Below are positions 35,756 to 43,746 of a DNA stretch of 64,000 nucleotides, one piece after another; positions within the stretch are counted from its first letter, which is position 1, and each line of letters opens with the position of its first letter. The translations under genes were made by a program, and so were the position numbers. Origin of the DNA: Cardiobacterium valvarum (GTDB lineage: Bacteria; Pseudomonadota; Gammaproteobacteria; Cardiobacteriales; Cardiobacteriaceae); the NCBI RefSeq assembly GCF_900460955.1, contig NZ_UFUW01000001.1:1548738-1612737 (forward strand), read 5' to 3'. The notes under the pieces were generated by a model, which made no database searches, was not told where the DNA came from, and saw only the letters and a list, made by a program, of their open reading frames with translations.

Positions 35756-36169
35756 GGCTTATAAAATCATTTCAATCCTAGATGTTTATTAACAACTCGT
35801 ATAATATCTTCACCTTTTTCTAGAATGATAGGAAACCCTTTTGTATCTAAGACTGTGCTATTCATTAACACTTCTAATTTTTCGTCTTCATTAACATGGC
35901 AACTAAATATAGTATTATCTTTATTAAAAGTAGATAAATCAACTTCTCCTTCAGAATATTCTGCATAAATAGGAGATACAAACGATAAAAGCTCTTTTCT
36001 TATACCTTTTGATTCATCTACAACTATATTATTAGCCGCATAGCTTAAACAATTAACGACATCTTGATATCGAGACCTTATTTCATTATCATTAACTGAA
36101 ATAGATAATATATACTCGCTTTCTATAATTGATGAATTTAATTTTTCCTCCAAACTTTCCAATTTTTTT

Positions 36170-36881
36170 GGGGCTGTACTAGATTAGCCCTAAATTTCAC
36201 ACCAATCACGCAGCGTTTTTAGCTGCTGGGACGGCGTACCGAAGTTAAACCGAAATTCACATTCTTTCAAGAACAGCGGAAAAGATTTGCGGTCAATGCC
36301 GTTGTATTTGCGCAGTACACACTTCGCTTGGTTCCAAAAATTTTCAATGCCGTTGATATGATTCCGGCGCTCGGCAAACGCTTTGCAATGGTTGATGCGG
36401 TGATGGATAAGACCGCTCACATCCAGTTTGTCATAACTGCTCAGGCTGTCTGTATAAACAATACTGTCAGGCATGATTTTCTTCTTGATAACAGGTAGTA
36501 AGCTTTCAGATTCGGCATTATCTACCACAACTGTATAGACCCGTCCGTTGCGTTTCAGAATGCCGAAGACAACAACTTTTCCCGCCGCACCGCGACCACG
36601 TCTGCCCTTGCGACGTCCGCCGAAATAGCTTTCGTCCAATTCGACAGAACCATCAAAAACTTCATCGGCAGCCAAGGTCAAACGATGGCTGATAACCATA
36701 CGAATTTTGCGGTAGAACAGGACTGCCGAATTGGGATGGATATCCAAAATATCGGCGGCGGAACGTGCAGTAACTTCTAGCACAAAAAACGGAGTAGTTC
36801 TTTCTGTACTTTTTTCTTTAATTTGCAGTGTGTTATCTTTATTTTCGGAGGGTAACATATCTGCTAATCTAGTACAGCCCC
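36170..36881 (-). mobile_element. IS1016-like insertion sequence (IS1595 family)
   Basis: The ends are inverted repeats GGGGCTGTACTAGATTAG at 36170 and the reverse complement ending at 36881. Both flanks carry the same 8 bases, ATTTTTTT, at 36162-36169 and 36882-36889, which is the target duplication length of IS1595 elements. It holds one transposase gene. The intact ends and perfect duplication suggest a recent insertion. Confidence 0.93.
36190..36858 (-). CDS. IS1016-type transposase (IS1595 family)
   Basis: About 222 residues from ATG 36858. VELDESYFGGRRKGRRGRGAAGK, VYTVVVDNAESESLL, SIVYTDSLSSYDKL and INGIENFWNQAKCVLRKYNG are the IS1016 hallmarks, with the DDE-type acidic residues in ELDESYFGG and VYTDS and the IENFWNQ block. 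The reading frame is also open upstream into the host ATPase gene, giving a longer chimeric frame starting at 37830, but the element's own start is more likely. The transposase looks intact. Confidence 0.9.
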   Translation of the reverse strand: MLPSENKDNTLQIKEKSTERTTPFFVLEVTARSAADILDIHPNSAVLFYRKIRMVISHRLTLAADEVFDGSVELDESYFGGRRKGRRGRGAAGKVVVFGILKRNGRVYTVVVDNAESESLLPVIKKKIMPDSIVYTDSLSSYDKLDVSGLIHHRINHCKAFAERRNHINGIENFWNQAKCVLRKYNGIDRKSFPLFLKECEFRFNFGTPSQQLKTLRDWCEI

Positions 36882-38437
36882 ATTTTTTTTCATAATAAGA
36901 TTCTATGGCGCCATTCTTTAAAATAAACAAACCACATTCCTGAAAAATATTAAATAAAGCTAGTATTTGATTTTTAATACCATTCCATTCAGCCTTAAGT
37001 TCTTCATGAGTAAATAAAGAACATAATGCTGAACGCCGTTTTCTTTGCATCTTATTTTCTTCAGTATCTTCACTTTTGTAAATATTATAATAAGGATGTA
37101 GCTCAGCATATTCAGAAATATCACTCCAATGCTCATTAACAATATGACAAAAATCATTATAAATTCTATTAGAGAGTTCTAATATAGATGATGCTCCAGA
37201 TCTAGTCGCTAAGTCATCTGCCTTTTCCTTTATGATGCTATTATTAAAAAAAGCATTTATTAATTTAGGACCATCAGCAAAGACATCTGCATCTGCCAGT
37301 ACAATTGGCTCTTTACCCATTAAGCGTAGTAATTTAACTGTTTCTGACATGGCTTCCTTACCATTAATAGGTAAGATTTGCGAGCCTGCAGCTTCTAAAT
37401 ATAACTCTAGTTTGTCAGAGAGCGCGTTACAGATGATAACATCAGAAGGACCTTCTACTAATAATGGTTTTTTGGAAAATAGTGAAAGTTTATGCTCTTG
37501 CCCTAAACGGGCAACTAAACTCTTTAAGCGTTCACTCTCTAATTCACCTGCATTTCTAGGAATTTGAATAGGTTTTTCATTTAAATCATTGCAAAAAATA
37601 AAAGATAATAAGTCGCTAACTTTCGATATCTTTATCATTTCTGTTGAATGGGTAGCCATAATTATGATTTTTTTATAACCTCCATTATTACAACTATTAG
37701 TTACATGTAAAATTTCTTTTAATAAAAACGCTTGCAATTGAGGATGTAAAGAAATTTCTGGCTCATCAATAAGCAACACACTAACTTCGTCATCATATAA
37801 AGCAGATAATATACCTACTAAATTTAGCAATCCTGATGCCTCTCGAGCTGATGAATAAGACTTTTTACATTCTAGTTTTGAAAAAAAACTTTTAGATAAC
37901 CACTATCCCAAATAATTTCAATATTTCGTTTAAAAAGAATTTGTAGTCGAGATTTTACTTTAATAAATATATCAGGACGCCTATCTAAGGTATGTAGGTC
38001 TCCATCAATAGATTCTATTTCATGTCTATTTTTAGAATAACTTTTATCTCCATGCCTTGCATCATCTGGCGATATTAAATCAGAAAGAGCATCTCCTGAT
38101 ATTGAACGATATTTTTCTAAATGCCCTAATCGACCAGCAGAAAGAAAACGAACCTTTTTATTAGTATGCTGAGAGAAGCTGTTTTTTAATCCTTTTAATA
38201 AATGCGTTTTCCCTGAACCATTTGGTCCAATAATGAAAGTTAGTGGCCCTCTTAATTCAAGGCTATGATAAATATCACCTTCATTAGTGTTAATAGTTGC
38301 TGTAATTGATAATGGAAATTCCATGTTTTGTTCCTTAAGTTGTAGTTGAATTTTTGAACATACATACAACGGTACATTCACCATCCAGTCTTGTTTGCGA
38401 TAGACCGTCATGAAAAAGTGTATGGCCTGTTGCGGTT

Positions 38438-38640
38438 TATTGTTCGACGTAGGTTTTCAGGCTTTTGGCTTTCAGATTTTTCTCGCTTTGACTTCTATCG
38501 GCACAACGATTTACCCGCGTTGTAGCACGAAATCAATTTCCGCTGCGCTTTTTTCAGTCGTCTTCGAGCAGGGAGGTGGCGAACAGCCCTACATCCAGTC
38601 CGTAGAGTTTGCAGGCGTTGTCCCGATAGGCGGTAAGCGG
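38438..38640 (-). pseudogene. Remnant of an AAA/DUF4143 ATPase C-terminus
   Basis: On the minus strand, broken frames read PLTAYRDNACKLYGLDVGLF, then EIDFVLQRG, a stop, IVVPIEVKA, and KAKSLKTYVEQ. This is the order and wording of the DUF4143 nuclease-like C-terminal domain of bacterial AAA ATPases. There are at least three frame changes or stops, and the AAA part is absent. It sits next to the broken OLD-like gene, so this gap is a graveyard of accessory ATPases. Confidence 0.6.
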
Positions 38641-38697
38641 CGGGGGCGGTTTTTTGATGCACGGCATGCTGTGCATCAGCCTGCCATTTTAGGCGTC

Positions 38698-38754
38698 CAC
38701 ATTTTTTCCAAGGAAAAAATGTGGTCTCCGCGCACTTTTTCCTTGGAAAAAGTG
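38698..38754. repeat. Two neighbouring perfect palindromes
   Basis: CACATTTTTTCC-AA-GGAAAAAATGTG (38698-38723) and CACTTTTTCC-TT-GGAAAAAGTG (38733-38754) are separated by nine bases. They share the core TTTTTCC/GGAAAAA. They lie in the gap between the DUF4143 relic and the dienelactone-hydrolase-like gene. Possible roles are protein-binding sites, a terminator pair or mobile-element ends. A third small inverted repeat (GATGCAC/GTGCATC) lies at 38656-38677. Confidence 0.7.
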
Positions 38755-38867
38755 TAAACGGGCGATTTGTTCTTGTTTCAGGAATTTTGTATTCGCAAAA
38801 CATTCATTGTTTGCGCACCATCGCCCCGCCATACTGCGTCCATTCAATCTGAAACGCCGGATCGTCC

Positions 38868-40001
38868 ATGACAAAAACCCTGATGAAATCCACCCTCGCC
38901 GCCGCCCTTGCGCTCAGCCTTGCTGCGCAGGCGGAGGTTTCCCTCACCCCAATGAAAGGTACACAAACCATGCAACTCAGCCAGGAATGGGACAAGATTT
39001 TCCCGCAATCCGACAAGATCGAGCACCACAAGGTGCTGTTCAAAAACCGCTACGGCATCACCCTCGCCGGTGATCTTTATGTTCCGAAGGACATCAAGGA
39101 CGGCGCGAAGCTGCCCGCAATTGCCGTCGCTGGTGCTTTTGGCGCAGTAAAGGAACAGTCCAGTGGACTGTACGCGCAAGCGATGGCAGAGCGCGGCTTC
39201 GTTACCCTGGCGTTTGATCCCTCCTACCTCGGCGAATCCGGCGGTGAGCCGCGCAACATGGCCTCACCCGACATCAATACGGAAGATTTCAGCGCTACTG
39301 TGGACTATCTAGGCCTGCAAAATTTCGTGAACCGCGATGGAATCGGCATTCTCGGCATCTGCGGCTGGGGCGGCATGGCACTGAATGCGGCGGTAGCCGA
39401 CACGCGCATTAAGGCCGTCGCCACCAGCACGATGTACGACATGACCCGCGTGATGGCCAACGGCTACGAAATCAACATGAAGCAGAACGCCCAGGGCGGC
39501 TATGACCGCGCCCAACCACAAATGGACGCTGCCGCGCGCTACAAGTTGAAAGAGCAGCTCAATAACAACCGCTGGGAAGGCGCGCAAAACGGCTACGCTA
39601 CTCTGGCGCCTGCCAACAATCTCGACCCGGAAAAGGACATCACCGCCGATACACCAAAATTCATCGCCGAATATGCTGAGTTCTACCGCACCAAACGCGG
39701 CTTCCACCCGCGCGCGGTCAACTCCAACCCGCAAGGTTCGTGGGCAAATACCGTGCCGTTGGCTTTCATCAACATGCCCATCCTGCAACGTGCTGCCGAG
39801 CTGAAAGCGCCCGCGCTGCTGGTGCACGGCGAAAATGCGCACTCGCGCTATTTCAGCGAGGACGCGTTTAAATCGCTGGGCAGTGAGGATAAAGAGCTGT
39901 TTATCGTCAAAGGCGCGAGCCACACCGATTTGTACGACAACACGGCAGGTAAAATCCCCTTTGACAAGTTTGAGGAGTTCTTCAAGAAGCACCTGAAATA
40001 A
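38868..40001 (+). CDS. Exported dienelactone-hydrolase-like alpha/beta hydrolase
   Basis: A 377-residue protein. A signal peptide (TLAAALALSLAAQA) precedes an alpha/beta hydrolase: YVPKDIKDGAKLPAIAVAGAF, the nucleophile elbow GICGWGG with Cys as in dienelactone hydrolases, DPSYLGESGG, and late LLVHGENAHSR and KGASHTDLYD (His). The Cys nucleophile and the export signal suggest an esterase-like enzyme in the periplasm, substrate unknown. A terminator follows directly. Confidence 0.85.
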   Translation: MTKTLMKSTLAAALALSLAAQAEVSLTPMKGTQTMQLSQEWDKIFPQSDKIEHHKVLFKNRYGITLAGDLYVPKDIKDGAKLPAIAVAGAFGAVKEQSSGLYAQAMAERGFVTLAFDPSYLGESGGEPRNMASPDINTEDFSATVDYLGLQNFVNRDGIGILGICGWGGMALNAAVADTRIKAVATSTMYDMTRVMANGYEINMKQNAQGGYDRAQPQMDAAARYKLKEQLNNNRWEGAQNGYATLAPANNLDPEKDITADTPKFIAEYAEFYRTKRGFHPRAVNSNPQGSWANTVPLAFINMPILQRAAELKAPALLVHGENAHSRYFSEDAFKSLGSEDKELFIVKGASHTDLYDNTAGKIPFDKFEEFFKKHLK

Positions 40002-40003
40002 GT

Positions 40004-40032
40004 AAAAAAGCCGCCCGCAAAGGCGGCTTTTT
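40004..40032 (+). terminator. Terminator after the hydrolase gene
   Basis: AAAAAAGCCGCC, short loop, GGCGGCTTTTT, three bases past the stop. Confidence 0.9.
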
Positions 40033-40046
40033 AATAGAGAATTGCC

Positions 40047-40253
40047 ATGAAAACCTTGCTACTCGCCGCCCTCTGTATCAACACCGTTTTTGGCAACACC
40101 ATGAACATCACCCTCAACGGCCAAACTTTTACTGCTACTCTCGCCGATACCCCCGACGACGTCGATTTGCGCGCTAAAGTCGTAACCGCCAGCGGTCTGT
40201 GTGACGGTAGTTTTGTCGGCGAATGCCGCCGTCGGGAACTCACTACACGATAG
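40047..40253 (+). CDS. Small exported protein, possible cyclophilin-like remnant
   Basis: A 68-residue frame with a short signal-like start (MKTLLLAALCINTVFG) and NITLNGQTFTATLAD, which resembles the first strands of cyclophilin-like fold proteins. The rest does not continue that family, and the frame ends 54 bases before the MAPEG gene. It may be a decayed gene. GAGA precedes the ATG. Confidence 0.4.
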   Translation: MKTLLLAALCINTVFGNTMNITLNGQTFTATLADTPDDVDLRAKVVTASGLCDGSFVGECRRRELTTR

Positions 40254-40306
40254 CTGTACCAAGTGCTATGTTATCGCCGCTTTTTCCTAACGATTAAGGA
40301 GCCCCC

Positions 40307-40690
40307 ATGACCCTCGCTTACTGGTGCATTTTCATCACCATTTTCCTGCCCATCCTCTGCGCTGCCTATGCCAAGCGCCTTGGTGGCTTCACCTTGGCCG
40401 ACAACCACGATCCGCGCGCCTTTCTCGCCAATTTGAGCGGCAAAGCAGCGCGGGCGGATGCGGCACAGCGTAACAGCTATGAAATCTTCCCGCCGTTTGC
40501 CACCGCCGTTATCATCGCGCACGCAACAGGCGGGGCGGCGCAAGGCGTCATCAACTTCTGGGCGCTGCTCTTTGTCGCCAGCCGCATCGCCTTCATCCTC
40601 TGCTATATCCACGACAAGATGCTGGCGCGCTCGCTGCTTTTTGGCGTCAATCTGCTCTGCGTCATCGCCCTTTTTATCGCCGCCGCATGA
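40307..40690 (+). CDS. MAPEG family membrane protein
   Basis: A 127-residue protein with four hydrophobic helices. DPRAFLANLSGKAARADAAQRNSYE followed by FPPFATAVIIA, and a late FVASRIAFILCYIHDK, match the MAPEG family (glutathione-linked membrane proteins). The activity of bacterial members is often unknown. Its stop overlaps the xseA start by ATGA, so the two are coupled, but a functional link is not obvious. AAGGAG lies before the ATG. Confidence 0.85.
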   Translation: MTLAYWCIFITIFLPILCAAYAKRLGGFTLADNHDPRAFLANLSGKAARADAAQRNSYEIFPPFATAVIIAHATGGAAQGVINFWALLFVASRIAFILCYIHDKMLARSLLFGVNLLCVIALFIAAA

Positions 40691-41892
40691 GCCTCACTTA
40701 CACCGTCAGCCAGCTCAACGCCCATGTGCGCCGCTTGCTCGAAGGCGATTTCCGCGATCTTTGGGTGGAAGGCGAGATTTCCAACCTCAGCCGTCCCGCC
40801 TCCGGGCACATCTACTTTTCCCTGAAAGACAGCGATGCCCAGGTCGCCTGCGCCCTCTTTCGTGGCAGCACTTTCGGCCTGCGCCTGCCGGCGCGCAACC
40901 TCACCAACGGCATTGCCGTGCGCGTACACGGGCGGGCGACGCTCTACGAACCGCGCGGCGGTTACCAGCTTATCCTTGACCAGATCGAGGCGGCGGGCAT
41001 CGGCGCAATGGAAGCGGAATTGCAGCGGCGGCGGGAAATCCTCACAGCGGAGGGCTGCTTCCTGGCCGCGAACAAGCGCCCCATCCCGCGCCATCCCCGG
41101 CAAATCGGCATCATCACCAGCCTGAGCGGCGCAGCGGTGCATGATGCGATTACTACCCTGCGCCGCCGCAACCCGCTGGTATCCGTCATCCTCTATCCGT
41201 CGCTGGTGCAGGGGGCAAAAGCGCCACCGCAGCTCATCCGCCGCCTGCACACGGCCAACCGCCGCGCCGAATGCGACACGCTGCTGCTCATCAGAGGCGG
41301 CGGCAGCGCCGAAGATTTATGGGCGTATAACGACCCGGATCTCGTCCGTGCCATCGCCGCCAGCCGTATTCCCATCATCAGTGGCGTGGGACACGAAACG
41401 GACGTGACCCTCGCCGACCTGGCCGCCGATCTGCGCGCGCCAACACCGACCGCCGCCGCCGAGCAAAGTTGCTCCGACTTGAGCGGCGAAGCGCAGCGCC
41501 TGCACCGCCTGGGCGAACAGCTGCACCGAGCCATCACCCGGCAGATGGAACGGATGCGGATGCGGCTTGACCATCTCGACCACCGTCTTGACCAGCAACA
41601 ACCCGCGCGTTATTTCGAACGCATCCGCCAGCGTCTGGACGAACTTGATACACGGATGCGCCGCGCCGTCGCCTTCCGCTGCCGGCAAGAACAAAACCGC
41701 TTACACCACCTGATGCAAACCCTGCACAGCTTGAGCCCGCTCAACATCCTCGAACGCGGCTACGCCGTTACCTACGACAGTGCGGGTAAAGTGGTGAGCC
41801 GCAGCGATGCCGTGCAGCCGGGCGAGAAAATTACCGTCCGTCTCGGTGTGGGACGGCTGTATTGCACTGTGAATCGGCGGGGAAAAACGTGA
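40687..41892 (+). CDS. xseA: Exodeoxyribonuclease VII large subunit
   Basis: A 401-residue protein, short-normal. An N-terminal OB fold (LTYTVSQLNAHVRRLLEGDFRDLWVEGEISNLS in part; ISNLSRPASGHIYFSLKD) is followed by the catalytic domain: IGIITSLSGAAVHDAI, LLLIRGGGSAEDLWAYND and SGVGHETDVTLADLAADLRAPTP. A coiled coil and a C-terminal segment (NILERGYAV) follow. With XseB it degrades single-stranded DNA. xseB is not adjacent. It starts on ATGA with the MAPEG gene. Confidence 0.96.
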   Translation: MSLTYTVSQLNAHVRRLLEGDFRDLWVEGEISNLSRPASGHIYFSLKDSDAQVACALFRGSTFGLRLPARNLTNGIAVRVHGRATLYEPRGGYQLILDQIEAAGIGAMEAELQRRREILTAEGCFLAANKRPIPRHPRQIGIITSLSGAAVHDAITTLRRRNPLVSVILYPSLVQGAKAPPQLIRRLHTANRRAECDTLLLIRGGGSAEDLWAYNDPDLVRAIAASRIPIISGVGHETDVTLADLAADLRAPTPTAAAEQSCSDLSGEAQRLHRLGEQLHRAITRQMERMRMRLDHLDHRLDQQQPARYFERIRQRLDELDTRMRRAVAFRCRQEQNRLHHLMQTLHSLSPLNILERGYAVTYDSAGKVVSRSDAVQPGEKITVRLGVGRLYCTVNRRGKT

Positions 41893-41938
41893 GTGGTCGT
41901 TGATAAAAAATGCTGCAAACTGCATAATTCTCACCCAA

Positions 41939-42001
41939 TTATCCACCCGTAAACGGTCTGACCGCGCACCCGCCGGCCAGGCCGTTTTTACAGGTGGATA
42001 A
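41939..42001. promoter_or_regulatory. Long inverted repeat with DnaA-box-like arms
   Basis: TTATCCACCCGTAAACGG and the inverse of CCGTTTTTACAGGTGGATAA form an imperfect inverted repeat of about 18-20 bases around a GC-rich loop between xseA and the carbonic anhydrase gene. The outer nine bases, TTATCCACC, differ by one base from the DnaA box TTATCCACA. The right arm carries TTTTT, so it may simply be a terminator. Confidence 0.45.
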
Positions 42002-42066
42002 GGCTTCCCCCAAGAGGTTTAAAAACCGCGCGGGGGTCAAACTCACGACAACCATGAGGTTTCATC

Positions 42067-42810
42067 ATGCAACTACGACACACCGCGCTTGCTGCGCTCT
42101 GCGCCGTATCCCTCTCTGCCTTCGCTGGCGAAGGGCAGCCCCACTGGTCCTATACCGGCAAGGACGACCCCACTCACTGGGGCGAACTCAGCCCGGCATT
42201 TGTCACCTGCAAACTGGGTAAAAACCAGTCCCCGGTTGATCTTTCCTCGGCTAACGCCAAAGGCGACAACAGCGTTGAAGCGACCTATCCGCCGCTCGCC
42301 TACTCCGTGGAAAACAACGGCCACACCATCCAGGCTACGCCCACGGACGCCGTCAAAACCCTGAAACTGGGCGGCGAAGCATTTACCCTGAAGCAATTCC
42401 ACTTCCACACGCCGAGCGAACACACCTTCCTCAGCAAATATTTCCCGATGGAAGCGCACTTCGTTCATCAGAATGAGCGTGGTGAACTCGCCGTCATCGG
42501 TGTCATGTTCGAAAAAGGCGCAGAAAACGCCGCCCTCGCACCGCTTCTTGCCAAACCGCTCAAAGCGGGCGAAAAAACCGCGATTGCCGACAAACTCGAC
42601 ATCGCCGCCCTCTTCCCCAAAGACCAGAACCACTTCCGCCTGAACGGCTCGCTCACCACGCCGCCATGCAGCGAAGGGGTGAACTGGATCGTCTTCAAGA
42701 CCCCGGTTGAAGCGAGCGAAGCCCAATTCAAAGCGATGGAAGCCATGATTGGCCAGGCGAATAACCGCCCGGTACAGCCGCTGAACGCGCGTATCGTCAT
42801 CGAAGAATAA
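42067..42810 (+). CDS. cah: Periplasmic alpha-carbonic anhydrase
   Basis: A 247-residue protein. The signal peptide ends near SLSAFAGE. The zinc His set is in KQFHFHTPSEH and MEAHFVHQN, and PCSEGVNWIVF and QPLNARIVIEE complete the alpha-class fold. It interconverts CO2 and bicarbonate in the periplasm, which fits a capnophilic organism. The start MQLRHTALAALCAVSLSAF follows ATGAGG. It stands alone. Confidence 0.95.
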   Translation: MQLRHTALAALCAVSLSAFAGEGQPHWSYTGKDDPTHWGELSPAFVTCKLGKNQSPVDLSSANAKGDNSVEATYPPLAYSVENNGHTIQATPTDAVKTLKLGGEAFTLKQFHFHTPSEHTFLSKYFPMEAHFVHQNERGELAVIGVMFEKGAENAALAPLLAKPLKAGEKTAIADKLDIAALFPKDQNHFRLNGSLTTPPCSEGVNWIVFKTPVEASEAQFKAMEAMIGQANNRPVQPLNARIVIEE

Positions 42811-42864
42811 CCCACCACAAACCGTCCCTTGCCGACAGTAGGGGGCGGCATCTCCAAGACAACC

Positions 42865-43530
42865 ATGCCGCCTATACGAGAAGGATACTGCTGGTATTTT
42901 CGTGCCCGTCTGGGCGTCACCATGCTCTTTTGCATGATGGTGCTGCTCATCATTGGCGTGGGTATCCTTTATGGCTTATGGGCGAGTAGTTACGAACGCT
43001 CGCTGCTGGTAACACTGGAAGCCATAGCTTTCGCCGTTGGTGTATTTCTCCTGCCCGCCTACGGCATTTACCGCTACTGGGTGCGGCGCTGGCTTTTCTC
43101 CTTCCAGCGGCGGGAATACCTGGCTATCAACGCGGGCGGCATCCACTACTACTGCTACACCGATGAAGACGGTATACCGTGGGAGGACATCGCAGAAATC
43201 GTCTTGCAAGGCGGCAAGACAAAAGAAGGCCTTATCGACCGCATGCGCGTCATCAAAAAATACGGCGCCCCCAATTACGAACGGCCCGCTGTGATTGACC
43301 TCAGCGCTACTTACAGCGATTACAACGATTTCATCGCGCCGCTTCTCCTGCTGGGCTGCCCCTTGTTTGCCATCCTCCTCGGCAAAGAAGCCGGGGCCGT
43401 TATCGGAGCGATAGTGCTCATAACGCTCCCTTTCCGCGCTGCAGAAAGAAAAGCCGGCAAAGAAATCGCCACCGTCTTGCAGGAGTACGGTAGAGACACG
43501 CTGATACGGTACGAAGAAAAAGGCGCGTGA
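42865..43530 (+). CDS. Membrane protein of unknown function
   Basis: A 221-residue protein. There are two N-terminal helices (MLFCMMVLLIIGVGILYGLW; LLVTLEAIAFAVGVFLLPAYG), a middle soluble domain with INAGGIHYYCYTDEDGIPWEDIAEI, which looks like a PH-like domain, and one or two late helices. ATG 42865 is preferred; the frame runs 12 codons further up. I recognise no named family. It is 55 bases after cah. Confidence 0.65.
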   Translation: MPPIREGYCWYFRARLGVTMLFCMMVLLIIGVGILYGLWASSYERSLLVTLEAIAFAVGVFLLPAYGIYRYWVRRWLFSFQRREYLAINAGGIHYYCYTDEDGIPWEDIAEIVLQGGKTKEGLIDRMRVIKKYGAPNYERPAVIDLSATYSDYNDFIAPLLLLGCPLFAILLGKEAGAVIGAIVLITLPFRAAERKAGKEIATVLQEYGRDTLIRYEEKGA

Positions 43531-43554
43531 TGCCCCCATTTGGCGGCCACCCAA

Positions 43555-43660
43555 AAATCCGTTGTACCCGCCTGGCGCCCTGCCCTTTCCACAAACCCAT
43601 CCTTTATCCCGCCTAGCGCCCTACCCTTTCCACAAACCCGCTACCTTTCCCGCTTGGCGC
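43555..43660. repeat. Dispersed repeat copies before rlmKL
   Basis: Three degenerate copies are visible: GTTGTACCCGCCTGGCGCCC, CCTTTATCCCGCCTAGCGCC and CCTTTCCCGCTTGGCGC, spaced about 35-40 bases apart with CCTTTCCACAAACCC in between twice. Confidence 0.55.
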
Positions 43661-43746
43661 TCACTACCGCTCCGAACCCGCCCACACCGCCGCCACCAAA
43701 CTGCGCGATAATGCCCGCCCAACTCCGCTTATCACAAGGAATCCCC

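Larger units (their letters stand above)
35767..38324 (-). pseudogene. OLD-like ATPase/TOPRIM gene broken by frameshift and IS1016
   Basis: Joined in frame, the pieces make a protein of about 600 residues. Its parts are Walker A IIGPNGSGKTHLL; an ABC-type Walker B VSVLLIDEPEISLHPQLQ with an ATHST switch; a TOPRIM-like domain LLVEGPSDVIICNAL and VLADADVF; and a helical C-terminus. That is the layout of OLD-type nucleases found in defence systems. Break 1 is at 37882-37889: the tract has eight T on the coding strand, and nine would restore the frame. Break 2 is IS1016, and removing it with one 8-bp repeat restores YYEKK-LESLEEK. The start at 38324 has AAGGA. The gene is strongly AT-rich, unlike its neighbours, so it was probably acquired. 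Confidence 0.8.

Noticed and set aside
36190-37830. 546-residue ATPase-transposase fusion protein
   Set aside because: The join falls exactly at the IS1016 inverted repeat with a target duplication, so it is an insertion artefact and not an evolved fusion.
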